A DNA stretch of 14,367 nucleotides from Actinomycetota bacterium (GTDB taxonomy: Bacteria > Actinomycetota > UBA4738): the NCBI GenBank assembly GCA_005888465.1, contig VAYJ01000087.1, positions 1-14,367 on the forward strand, in the 5' to 3' direction. The notes beneath the pieces are model-generated. The model was not told where the DNA came from. It did no database searches and saw only the letters and a program-made list of their open reading frames with translations. The position numbers were made by a program, and so were the translations under genes. Shown piece after piece: positions 6,126 to 12,802 of the stretch. How positions within the stretch are numbered: position 1 is the first letter of the stretch; each line of letters begins with the position of its first letter.

Positions 6126-6958
6126 ATGCCGATCTTCCACCGGGGCAAGAGTGGGGCATCACCCTCGAACGCTCCATCGAGCTCCTCGGCCCCTTCGCGC
6201 ATGCAGGACCCCGACTGGCGCTCGTTCGACTCCGTCGCCGACACCTACTCGCGTCTCATGGCGCCGAACTTCTCGAAGGTCGCGACCGACCTCGTCGGCC
6301 TGCTCGGTGTCTCACCCGGACAGCGAGTGCTGGATGTCGGGACCGGCACCGGCGTGGCCGCGCGCGCCGCGAAGGCGGCGCTCGGCGACGGCGGCGTCGC
6401 CGTCGGGATCGATCCGTCGCTCGGCATGCTCCGTATGGCTGCCTCGGCCGGTGACGGGCCGTGCTTCGCGGCGTCCACCTCGATCGACCTCCCCTTCGCC
6501 AACGCGACGTTCGACCACCTCGTGGTGAACTTCGTCATGGCGTTCTTCCCCGACTACCGCACGGCGCTCTTCGAGCTGCTCCGTGTCCTGCGGCCCGGCG
6601 GCCGCGTCGCCGTCACCGCCTGGGGGCCCGGCGAGGACCAGGACGAGCTCAGGACCACGTGGCGACGCGTCGCCGAGGAGTTCGCGGAGCACGAGATCCT
6701 GGAGGACGCCGCCCAGCGCGCGATCCCGTGGGAGCGGAAGTTCGGCGACCGCACCGCTTCGACTACGACCGGGAGGACTGGCTCGCGTCGCGCGAAGTGA
6801 CGCCCGTCGCTCGGTTCCTCAAGCAGATGCTCGGCGACGAATACTGGGAGATCTTCCGCACACGCGTGCGCGCGGTCTTCGCCGAGAACTTCCCCGAGCG
6901 CATCAACGACTTCCGCGACGCGGTCCTTGCTGTGGGGCACAAGCCCGCGGCGAGCTAG
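6126..6958 (+). pseudogene. Class I SAM-dependent methyltransferase, frame broken near its C-terminal third
   Basis: The first part is a standard Methyltransf_11-type domain: motif I VLDVGTGTGVA at residues 68-78, the acidic SAM-ribose end of strand 2 at Asp96 (VGIDPSLGML), SIDLPFANATFD at 119-130 and LRVLRPGGRVAV at 152-163. The frame runs to a stop at 6800, but its last residues after FGD (about position 6749) are meaningless. Sense resumes one frame over as PHRFDYDREDWLASREVTP and continues to a TAG at 6956-6958, ending FRDAVLAVGHKP as in relatives. One missing C after 6749 would rejoin the frames; relatives often have about 20 more residues between GDP and the next block, so a longer deletion is also possible. 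A Ser-rich arm precedes residue 26, and ATG 6201 is an alternative start. The substrate is unknown. Confidence 0.78.
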
Positions 6959-7659
6959 CTCAGGTTCAGGACCCGGAACGCCTCAGTGTGCTCGACGCCG
7001 ATCTTCTTCCCGTTCTCGGCCGCCTCGTTGGGGAGCCACTCCTTGAAGAAGCCGAGCATGTCGCCCTCGACCTGGCTCCGGTGCTCGAAGAGGGCCGCGA
7101 GCTTCGTCTCCATGTAGCCCGAGACATCCTCGGAGTGGTTCGGCTCGTTCGACCAGCCGAGCCAGAGCGACGGGACCTTCCACGGCTCGAGCCCTTCGGC
7201 GAGCAGCTCGGCGAAGAAGTGCGGGTTGCCCGCCCCGGGGAAGACCGCGTCGAGCGTCGTCTCCCCGGCGGTCCGGTGATCCGCGTGGTTGAAGTAGTTG
7301 CCGCCGAAGAACCACGCCGTCGGATCGCAGGTGAGCACGATGCCAGGTTTCACCATGCGGACCTTCCGAGCGATGTCGGCGCGCACCTCGGGCGTGTTCA
7401 CGAGCTCGCCGTCGTGCGTGCCGAGAATCGTCACGCCGGCGAGGCCCAACACCTTCCCGGCGGCCTCCGACTCGACCGCCCGGGTCACGGCGAGCTCTGC
7501 GCGGTCCTGCTTGGGGTCCTCAGACCCGCGGTCGCCGTTGGTGAGGATGAGGAGATGGACCTCGCGCCCGTCGGCGCACCACTTCGCGAGCGTCCCGCCG
7601 GCGGCGATCTCCGCGTCGTCCGGATGGCCGAAGACGGCGAGGACCGGCCCTTCGGTCAC
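6955..7659 (-). CDS. PIG-L/LmbE-family metal-dependent deacetylase
   Basis: A 234-residue protein with the family's zinc site: A-V-F-G-HPDD at residues 8-15 (His12 and Asp15 as ligands, Asp14 as likely general base) and NHADHR at 124-129 (His125, His128). Family members remove N-acyl groups from N-acetylglucosamine-type substrates, as MshB and mycothiol conjugate amidase do in Actinobacteria. The region after the HxxH motif, with PHFFAELLAEGLEPW and HRSQVEGD, is usual for the group, but no specific substrate can be named. The GTG at 7659 makes a GTGA overlap with the stop of the aminopeptidase gene; the frame stays open upstream only as antisense-like sequence. The TAG stop shares CTAG (6955-6958) with the convergent methyltransferase gene. 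Confidence 0.88.
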   Translation of the reverse strand: MTEGPVLAVFGHPDDAEIAAGGTLAKWCADGREVHLLILTNGDRGSEDPKQDRAELAVTRAVESEAAGKVLGLAGVTILGTHDGELVNTPEVRADIARKVRMVKPGIVLTCDPTAWFFGGNYFNHADHRTAGETTLDAVFPGAGNPHFFAELLAEGLEPWKVPSLWLGWSNEPNHSEDVSGYMETKLAALFEHRSQVEGDMLGFFKEWLPNEAAENGKKIGVEHTEAFRVLNLS

Positions 7660-9170
7660 GACCGATTCCGCCCCTTGCCTCGCCCGCGCGCGGCCTGCGT
7701 CTCGACGTAGCGGATGAGCGTCCGAGCCGGCGACCCCGTCGCGCCCTTCGGCCAGACGTCGGTCGGGGTCTCTTGGAATGCCGTCCCGGCGACGTCCAGG
7801 TGCGCCCACGGCGTGTCGCCGACGAACTCCTTGAGGAACAAGCCGGCGTTGATCGCGCCGCCCCAACGCCCGCCGGTGTTCTTCACGTCGGCGACCGTGG
7901 ATTCGATGTTGCGCCGGTAGTCGGTCCAGAGGGGCAGCTGCCACCCGGGCTCGCCCTCGGCGCGACCCGCCTCCAGGAGGTCGTCGACCAGCGACTGGTC
8001 GCTCCCGATGATCGCGTAGACGTCGGTGCCAAGCGCGACCATGGCGGCGCCGGTGAGGGTAGCCGAATCGATGATCACGCGTGGCTTCTTCTCGGAGAGA
8101 TAGGCAAGCGCGTCCGCCAGGATCAGCCGTCCCTCGGCGTCGGTGTTCAGCACCTCCGAGGTCTTGCCGCCCCGGTGGCGAAGCACGTCGCCCGGCCGGA
8201 TCGCCGCGCCGCCCGGCATGTTCTCCGACGAGGGGATCGCGGCGATCACGTTCACCTTCGGCTTCAGCTGCGCGATCGCGCGCATCGCGGCGATCGTCGC
8301 CGCGGCCCCGCCCATGTCGGCCTTCATCCACTCCATCTGCGTCGCGTCCTTGAGGGACAGCCCGCCGGAGTCGAACGTCACCCCCTTGCCGGTGATCGCG
8401 ATCGGCTGGCCGCTACCGTCGGCGCTGTAGGAGAGCTCGATCAGCCGCGGGTCGTTCGCGCTCCCCGAGCCGACGCCGAGGATCCCGCCGAACCCGCCGC
8501 GCTTCAGCTCCGCCTTCGTCCAGATCTTGCACCGAAGGCCGTTCGCCTGGGCCATCTTCTCGGCCTCCCCCGCGAGGAAGCTCGGCGGCGCGTCGAGCGC
8601 CGGGGTATTGACGAGATCGCGTGCCCAGTTCCCCGCGTCGGCGTAGACCTGCCCACGGCGGAGCGAGGACTTCAGACCCGGCCCCGACGCGAGCACCAGG
8701 ACACGCTTCAGCCGCGACTTGTCCTTCGACCCTTCGTCGATCGGGCGCTCCTTGTACCGATCGAACCGGTACGCGCCGAGCGTCAAGCCCTCGGCGAGCG
8801 CATGGGCCGACTCCTCGGCGTCGCTCCCGACCTGGGCCAACGTGGTCGCGACGCTTGCGAACTTCGTCGCCGCACGGCCCGCCTTCATCGCGGCGCGGCG
8901 CACTGCGCCCGCGTCGGCGCCCGCCTTCGGCCCGAGGCCGACCACCATGATGTTCTTCGACTTCAGCCGGCCGAGCGTCGGCATCACGATGACGTCCCCG
9001 AGCTTGCCGGTCACCCGGTGCTCCGCGAGCGTCGCCACCAGGTCGGCCCCGAGCCGCTGCTGGACCTCGGCCACGCCGGGTCCGGGGGCCCGGTCCTGGA
9101 AGACGGGCAGGATCAACAGGTCGGCCGCCACCTCCGCGGGCGAGACCGACGAGAGCTCGAACGTGGGCAC
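7656..9170 (-). CDS. pepA: Leucyl aminopeptidase (M17 family, PepA type)
   Basis: A 504-residue protein, the normal length for M17 cytosol aminopeptidases, which cut N-terminal residues from peptides with two metal ions. All metal ligands are seen, at a constant offset of eight from E. coli PepA: Lys262 and Asp267 in GKGVTFDSGG, Asp285 in KADMGGAA, Asp344 and Glu346 in the signature NTDAEGRL. The catalytic Lys274 (LSLK) and Arg348 are also present. The N-terminal macro-like domain covers about residues 1-165. A GTG start at 9170 is set by an AGGAGG 7 nt before it. The stop overlaps the start of the PIG-L gene, so the two are co-transcribed, perhaps linking peptide and amide turnover. The tail after residue 490 is basic and low in complexity. 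Confidence 0.96.
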   Translation of the reverse strand: MPTFELSSVSPAEVAADLLILPVFQDRAPGPGVAEVQQRLGADLVATLAEHRVTGKLGDVIVMPTLGRLKSKNIMVVGLGPKAGADAGAVRRAAMKAGRAATKFASVATTLAQVGSDAEESAHALAEGLTLGAYRFDRYKERPIDEGSKDKSRLKRVLVLASGPGLKSSLRRGQVYADAGNWARDLVNTPALDAPPSFLAGEAEKMAQANGLRCKIWTKAELKRGGFGGILGVGSGSANDPRLIELSYSADGSGQPIAITGKGVTFDSGGLSLKDATQMEWMKADMGGAAATIAAMRAIAQLKPKVNVIAAIPSSENMPGGAAIRPGDVLRHRGGKTSEVLNTDAEGRLILADALAYLSEKKPRVIIDSATLTGAAMVALGTDVYAIIGSDQSLVDDLLEAGRAEGEPGWQLPLWTDYRRNIESTVADVKNTGGRWGGAINAGLFLKEFVGDTPWAHLDVAGTAFQETPTDVWPKGATGSPARTLIRYVETQAARGRGKGRNRS

Positions 9171-9177
9171 GGCTTCG

Positions 9178-9183
9178 CCTCCT
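9178..9183 (-). promoter_or_regulatory. Strong Shine-Dalgarno of the aminopeptidase gene
   Basis: AGGAGG on the minus strand, 7 nt before the GTG at 9170. It fixes this start and contrasts with the leaderless starts around it. Confidence 0.8.
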
Positions 9184-9206
9184 ATCGACCGACGATTGAG
9201 CCACTC

Positions 9207-9212
9207 AGTTTA
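9207..9212 (-). promoter_or_regulatory. Likely -10 element for pepA and the PIG-L gene
   Basis: TAAACT on the minus strand (TAnnnT type) would start transcription near 9199, giving a leader of about 29 nt that contains the AGGAGG. No clear -35 is seen. Confidence 0.4.
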
Positions 9213-9241
9213 GCTGGGTGGGCAGCGGCGCCCCGCTCCCG

Positions 9242-9247
9242 TACGCT
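9242..9247 (+). promoter_or_regulatory. Likely -10 element for a leaderless cupin transcript
   Basis: TACGCT lies 8 nt before the GTG at 9256. No ribosome binding site is present, so the message probably begins at or next to the start codon. Confidence 0.5.
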
Positions 9248-9255
9248 CTCACGCC

Positions 9256-9780
9256 GTGGAGAACCGGAACCTGACACGCTTCGTGCACTTCTCCCCCGAG
9301 CACGTGAACCGCGAGACCGTGTTCGAGACCGAGCACCTGTGGACGGAAGTGCTCTGCCTGAATCGGAACCAGACGGTCGGTCCGATCACTGATCACCAGT
9401 CGGACGCGGTGTTCACGATCCTCGCGGGCGAAGCTGTGTTCATGGTGGACGGCAAACGCAAGCGCTTGGAGCAGTGGGGGGCGGTGCTCGTCCCGGCGAA
9501 GGCCGAGGTCTCGGTGACGAACTCGTCGACCGAGCCGCTGGTGCTGCTGTTGGTGGGTGACGGTTACGTCAGCTTGCTCAGAGCCCTTTGGGCCTCGCGG
9601 CGCACCCAGGCTCGCGGGTCATCCAGTTTGGACTCCAGCGCAGGTCGCGACTCCGGAGCCCGCAACTTCCCAAGTGCCTTCACCACATGCCCGCTCACAT
9701 CCTCGTCATCGAGGAGTCCGATGAGTACGGAGGCTGCGCGGGGGTCTCTCGACTTCCCGATTCCGAGCACCACCATCTGA
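9256..9780 (+). CDS. Cupin-domain protein with an abnormal, read-through C-terminus
   Basis: Residues 1-100 form a small single cupin domain: strands around LCLNRNQTVGPITDHQSDAV, then the turn ILAGEAVFMVDGKRKRLEQWGAVLVPAKAEVSVTN, ending in EPLVLLLV. The usual metal-binding set is degraded: only His47 remains of the HxH motif, and the second-motif histidine is Val. A structural or small-molecule-binding role is therefore as likely as catalysis. Relatives of this size normally end within a few residues of this point. Here the frame continues another 74 codons, from about 9556 to 9780, rich in Ser and Arg, and entirely antisense to the HEAT-repeat gene. That tail is probably not native and marks a break point. 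The GTG start at 9256 is leaderless-type. Confidence 0.7.
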   Translation: MENRNLTRFVHFSPEHVNRETVFETEHLWTEVLCLNRNQTVGPITDHQSDAVFTILAGEAVFMVDGKRKRLEQWGAVLVPAKAEVSVTNSSTEPLVLLLVGDGYVSLLRALWASRRTQARGSSSLDSSAGRDSGARNFPSAFTTCPLTSSSSRSPMSTEAARGSLDFPIPSTTI

Positions 9781-10181
9781 CGCGCACGGCCAAAACGTCG
9801 ATCGCGTGCGATTTGGACCAACTCGTCGAAGAAGGAGTCGTCCCAAACAACCTCTAGCGCATTGCCGAGGACCCACCGCAAGCCAGTGCCATCGGGATCC
9901 GCTTCTGGGTCGACTTCCCGAAACTCATCGAGTAACGCTCTGGCTGTTTCGGACTGCCGAGCCCACGGAACCGATAGCGCACGGACGATGTCCTCTTTGA
10001 CTCCACGATCCTTCACTCGTGGAAGCCATTTCATTAGCACTGGCACCGCGGATCGATACTGGGTGCGCGAGTGGCGTAGATCAGCGAGCGCGTGGACCGG
10101 ATAGCCGGCCTCGGCGAGTTCCGACAACACGGTGGCTGCCGCCTCGCGCGATGCCTCTGGATTCGTGCCGTCATCGCTCAT
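9564..10181 (-). CDS. HEAT-repeat protein
   Basis: A 205-residue, mostly helical protein. The C-terminal half has clear HEAT/PBS-lyase-type repeats: RRFGRARQMVVLGIGKSRDPRAASVLIGLL (about 127-156), DEDVSGHVVKALGKLRAPESRPALESKL and DDPRAWVRREAQRALSKL. The N-terminal half, with RSAVPVLMKWLPRV and DRGVKEDIVRALS, looks like earlier, less regular repeats of the same kind. Such solenoids are protein-binding scaffolds; no catalytic site is seen. The gene starts 36 nt after vapC with no promoter in between, so it is probably part of the toxin-antitoxin transcript. The ATG at 10181 has no strong ribosome binding site. Its last codons and TAA (9564-9566) lie opposite the abnormal tail of the cupin frame. 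Confidence 0.8.
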   Translation of the reverse strand: MSDDGTNPEASREAAATVLSELAEAGYPVHALADLRHSRTQYRSAVPVLMKWLPRVKDRGVKEDIVRALSVPWARQSETARALLDEFREVDPEADPDGTGLRWVLGNALEVVWDDSFFDELVQIARDRRFGRARQMVVLGIGKSRDPRAASVLIGLLDDEDVSGHVVKALGKLRAPESRPALESKLDDPRAWVRREAQRALSKLT

Positions 10182-10217
10182 CGAGGGAGTTTCACCCGCT
10201 GCTGCGAGGGTCCCATG

Positions 10218-10664
10218 TCAGCGCGCCCTTCCACGTACACGCTTCGCATGGTCGGCGAAGTCTAGGGGCTGCGATTCCACGGTGCCGAGCCGCCATATTT
10301 GTGCTCGCTTCGGCGAGTACCTCTTGGCTACGTCAGGAAGGTGGATGAGCAGGAGTCCCGAGGCTCGTACAGGGTCATCACCCACTCGACGACCCGTCAC
10401 AACGGAGAACCTAGTCCGTTCGATCGCATCGAGCACCTCGGAGCGGAAAATCATGTTGTCGTCGCAGGTAACAAGGCCCTGTATTCCCAGAGTCGCCAAC
10501 TCCGCGACCAATTCATCATCTTGATAGGCGCCCAGCAGTTTGGGATCAACGTCGACCAATGGGACGAGGTCGATTCCGAGAACGTACTTCGCGATCGCCT
10601 CGCGGAGGATCGGTTGGGGGAAGTTCTCGTCAAGCGCGAATGTCGGAGACTTAGGCGGCAGCAT
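10218..10664 (-). CDS. vapC45: VapC45-like PIN-domain toxin (predicted RNase)
   Basis: A 148-residue protein of the PIN-like (VapC45) type. It opens with LDENFPQPILREAIAKY, whose Asp12 is the first expected acidic residue of a PIN active site. QDDELVAELATLGIQGLVTCDDNM supplies Asp49/Asp50 and Asp68/Asp69. PIN nucleases use these acidic residues to hold Mg2+ and cut RNA. It is preceded by a gene with an HTH plus DUF433 architecture, overlapping by 14 nt, which is the order and approximate size of M. tuberculosis Rv2018-Rv2019 (VapB45-VapC45). The pairing raises confidence above what the weakly conserved PIN sequence alone allows. The fourth acidic position is not clear, and toxicity cannot be judged from sequence. 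Confidence 0.78.
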   Translation of the reverse strand: MLPPKSPTFALDENFPQPILREAIAKYVLGIDLVPLVDVDPKLLGAYQDDELVAELATLGIQGLVTCDDNMIFRSEVLDAIERTRFSVVTGRRVGDDPVRASGLLLIHLPDVAKRYSPKRAQIWRLGTVESQPLDFADHAKRVRGRAR

Positions 10665-11325
10665 GGAGGTTGCGCTCTAGCTGCAACTCCAAGGCAACGG
10701 CCTCCTCGACGTTGGTCGGAGTAAGCCTCGGGTAGAGTTCGATGATAGCTTCGATGCGGAGGCCTCGAGATCGCAGGCCGGACAGCAACCTCGTCGGAAT
10801 CCTCGTGTTCACGACGTGGGGTTCTCCAGAAAGCTTGCCTGGAATGATCCTCAGAGTTGGTCGTGGCTCCAGTAGGTGCGGCCCCACGGCACCGTTGAAT
10901 CCATCCCAAACACTGACGAGGTCAAGCCCCTGCCGGTGCGCTAGTGCCTGCGCGACACCCTTGCCCAGTGGGACCAGGAAATCGCCCTCGAGGCGCACGA
11001 CAAGCCGTCCGGAGGGATCAACCCAGACTTCGACGCTCTGATCTTGCAACCTACGCCCAAAATGCTCGGCGGTCGCCAAAGCGCTCCGGATCTTGGTCAT
11101 CGACGTCTTCGAGAGTTGGAGGTTTGGCTTGTCTCGTCGGAGCCAATCGATCAGCCGCAGAGCGAGGAGGTCAGAGTAGGACCATCGTTTCACTCGGGTG
11201 TTGGAGACGCTCGGCACCCAGATGCCGCTTCTTGACCAGTAGTGGAGGGTACTGAGCGGCACGCCCGCGAGCGCGGCCGCGCGGTCAGCCGTGTAGGCGG
11301 CGCCTACTGGCGAATTGGTGCCCAT
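10651..11325 (-). CDS. vapB45: VapB45-like antitoxin: N-terminal HTH with C-terminal DUF433
   Basis: A 224-residue protein. Residues 11-60 read as a MerR-like helix-turn-helix (YTADRAAALAGVPLSTLHYWSR, then SYSDLLALRLIDWL). The C-terminal 60 residues are a DUF433 domain, with GEPHVVNTRIPTRLLSGLRSRG followed by IEAIIELYPRLTPTNVEEAV. This is the arrangement of VapB45-type antitoxins, which bind their operator and neutralise the PIN toxin. The middle (about 95-145) holds a small beta-rich segment including WVDPSGRLVVRLEG. I chose ATG 11325 over a GTG at 11349 because TAGGAT lies exactly 7 nt before it and the longer form would begin upstream of that promoter. Its stop lies inside vapC (14-nt overlap), so the pair is probably translationally coupled. 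Confidence 0.82.
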   Translation of the reverse strand: MGTNSPVGAAYTADRAAALAGVPLSTLHYWSRSGIWVPSVSNTRVKRWSYSDLLALRLIDWLRRDKPNLQLSKTSMTKIRSALATAEHFGRRLQDQSVEVWVDPSGRLVVRLEGDFLVPLGKGVAQALAHRQGLDLVSVWDGFNGAVGPHLLEPRPTLRIIPGKLSGEPHVVNTRIPTRLLSGLRSRGLRIEAIIELYPRLTPTNVEEAVALELQLERNLHAAA

Positions 11326-11332
11326 CCGAGGA

Positions 11333-11338
11333 ATCCTA
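11333..11338 (-). promoter_or_regulatory. -10 element of the toxin-antitoxin operon
   Basis: TAGGAT on the minus strand lies 7 nt before the vapB ATG (TATAGG, two bases further up, is an alternative register). It overlaps the permease stop codon (11336-11338). The transcript would be leaderless. Confidence 0.55.
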
Positions 11339-11358
11339 TAGGCGCCCACCGACGTCGG
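11335..11358. promoter_or_regulatory. Candidate autoregulatory operators: two palindromes
   Basis: CCTATAGG (11335-11342) and CCGACGTCGG (11349-11358) are perfect inverted repeats covering the -10 and the -10/-35 spacer of the vapB promoter. Antitoxins of this class usually repress their own operon, so these are natural sites for VapB45 binding. This is inferred from position and symmetry only; the right-hand one lies in the permease coding end. Confidence 0.35.
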
Positions 11359-12745
11359 GTCGAAGCCTCTGGTTCCTGAATGAAATCAAGAGATAGAACC
11401 CGAGAGCAGCAGCGAACGCGGGGATGCTTGCGCCCGCGGCCGAGTGCGCGAGCGGGAAGGGCAGGTGCAGCCACCCATGGAGCACAGTCTTCATCGCGTG
11501 CTGGATGCCGAGCGGACCGGTCGGCACGCTCCACTGGTACACGAGGAACCCAACGATCCACGCGACGAGAGCGCGCCAGCGGAGCGTCGCTTCACCGGCT
11601 GATCGCCGCCGGAGCAGGAAGTAGTCGGCGACGAACACTCCGAACAGCGGCACGAACACCGAGCCCAACAGGAACAGGAAGCTCTCGTAGTTCCCGAGAG
11701 CGACGGTGGGTCGCAGGCCGAGCCACACAGCCAGCCCCGCTCCGGCGAGCGCGATGGCGACGACCGCCCACCGCTGCTTGATGTGGGTAGTGAGGTTCTG
11801 ACTGGACACGGCCGCCGAGTAGATGTCGGCGAAGGCCTCGTCGGTCTCCCCGACCAGGAGCGCCAACAGCACGATGCCTCCGCCGGCGAGCGACGCGATC
11901 GCCTGGCCGATGCCTGCTGGGGTCGTGTCGCTCAGGCCGGCTCCCAGGACCAGCAGCGCCCCCAGTGCGTAGAACCAAACATTGCCCACCGCGTACCCCC
12001 AGAACGTGCCGGCCACCGACGAGGTGTTCGATCGAGCGAACCGGTTGTAGTCGGCGACGAGCGGGAGCCACGACACCGGCTGCGCGATCACCAGATCCAC
12101 CGCCAGCCAGAACCCCAGACCTCCCTGCCCGTGTGCGTGCCAGATGAGCGTCAGGTTCGACGTCGTGAGCACGCGGATCGTGATCCAGAGCGCGACGGCC
12201 GCGACGACCCACGCGCCGAATCGTTCCAGCCAGCGACGGATGACCAGGATCGGGCCGCCCAGCGCGAGCAGGGCACAAAGCACGGCGACGACCGCGAGCC
12301 AGAGCCAGTAGTTCGAGAAACCGAACAGCCGCTTCGACATCTGGCTCGCGACGAGCGCCATCGCCCACAGCTCGAATCCCGTCCATCCGACGAGCTGCGC
12401 GATGTTGAGGACGGACGGGAGGTAGGATCCTCGCACCCCCAAGACCGGCCGGAAGAGCACCATGCCCGGCACGCCCTGCCGGGCACCGGCAAGGCCGACG
12501 AGCGCCAGGGGCACGCACCCGATGACCGAGCCCACGACGATCGCGACCAGAGCTGTTGGCAGGCCGAGGGCGGGAACGAGCAGCGCCCCGGTGAGGAGCA
12601 CCAGCAGCCCGATCGAGAGGTCGCCCCACAGCACCGCGAAGTCGAGGGAGCCCAGGAGCCGGTGCTCGGGCGGAACCGGCCGGATATCCCACGAGGGGGC
12701 CTCGCGTTCGAGGGTCTGCTCGATGCGCTCGGTGACGCGCGCCAT
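11336..12745 (-). CDS. NCS1-family permease (cytosine / hydroxymethylpyrimidine transporter type)
   Basis: A 469-residue protein with about twelve membrane helices. NCS1 features are visible: the N-terminal P-S-W-D-I-R-P-V-P-P-E-H-R segment, GVPGMVLFRPVLGVRGSYLP at 91-110, the helix-3 segment NIAQLVGWTGFELWA with the substrate-stacking tryptophan region, and a conserved LPLVADYNRFA-type segment in the middle. The segment VGETDEAFADIYSAAVSSQN resembles CodB/CytX-like members. It imports a nucleobase or related pyrimidine by cation symport; the exact substrate (cytosine, allantoin, HMP for thiamine) is not decided by sequence, and no thiamine gene or riboswitch is near. The ATG at 12745 is preferred over 12778 because TACATT lies 7 nt before it. 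The stop overlaps the vapB promoter. Confidence 0.85.
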   Translation of the reverse strand: MARVTERIEQTLEREAPSWDIRPVPPEHRLLGSLDFAVLWGDLSIGLLVLLTGALLVPALGLPTALVAIVVGSVIGCVPLALVGLAGARQGVPGMVLFRPVLGVRGSYLPSVLNIAQLVGWTGFELWAMALVASQMSKRLFGFSNYWLWLAVVAVLCALLALGGPILVIRRWLERFGAWVVAAVALWITIRVLTTSNLTLIWHAHGQGGLGFWLAVDLVIAQPVSWLPLVADYNRFARSNTSSVAGTFWGYAVGNVWFYALGALLVLGAGLSDTTPAGIGQAIASLAGGGIVLLALLVGETDEAFADIYSAAVSSQNLTTHIKQRWAVVAIALAGAGLAVWLGLRPTVALGNYESFLFLLGSVFVPLFGVFVADYFLLRRRSAGEATLRWRALVAWIVGFLVYQWSVPTGPLGIQHAMKTVLHGWLHLPFPLAHSAAGASIPAFAAALGFYLLISFRNQRLRPDVGGRL

Positions 12746-12752
12746 CGACTGC

Positions 12753-12758
12753 AATGTA
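12753..12758 (-). promoter_or_regulatory. -10 element for a leaderless permease transcript
   Basis: TACATT on the minus strand ends 7 nt before the ATG at 12745, with no ribosome binding site between them. It fixes the permease start at 12745, not at the in-frame start at 12778. Confidence 0.5.
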
Positions 12759-12783
12759 CTAAAGGCCGGCGATGTCACCGTCG

Positions 12784-12789
12784 AGGAGG
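12784..12789 (+). promoter_or_regulatory. Ribosome binding site of the DUF1906 gene
   Basis: AGGAGG lies 13 nt before the ATG at 12803. The spacing is long, but the match is strong and no closer alternative exists. The divergent promoter must lie in the 12746-12780 stretch; I see no clear -10 for this strand. Confidence 0.5.
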
Positions 12790-12802
12790 AAGATACGCGC
12801 CC

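Larger units (their letters stand above)
9564..11325 (-). other. Probable acquired block: VapB45/VapC45-like pair plus HEAT-repeat gene
   Basis: Three co-directional minus-strand genes lie between a cupin with a lost end and the permease. Base composition is visibly lighter: by hand count 10441-10560 is about 53% GC, against about 82% for 5461-5520 and 63% for 9301-9360. Codons such as ATA, TTG, TCG and AGA-type triplets become more common. I found no transposase, integrase or clear terminal repeat, so the mechanism of entry is unknown. The left edge is near 9556-9564; the right edge is near 11326-11340. Confidence 0.5.

Noticed and set aside
7773..9392. A 539-codon plus-strand open frame opposite pepA
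   Set aside because: It is fully antisense to a complete aminopeptidase with all metal ligands, is dominated by Arg, Ala and His, and shows no domain. Long antisense frames are normal at this GC content.
9556..11345. Insertion-sequence or integrase-mediated entry of the toxin-antitoxin block
   Set aside because: I found no transposase, integrase, tRNA target or convincing flanking repeat by eye, so only an acquired block of unknown mechanism is claimed.
11326..11349. Longer vapB form starting at GTG 11349
   Set aside because: That start lies upstream of the TAGGAT -10 element and overlaps the permease end by 14 nt; the ATG at 11325 sits 7 nt after the -10.
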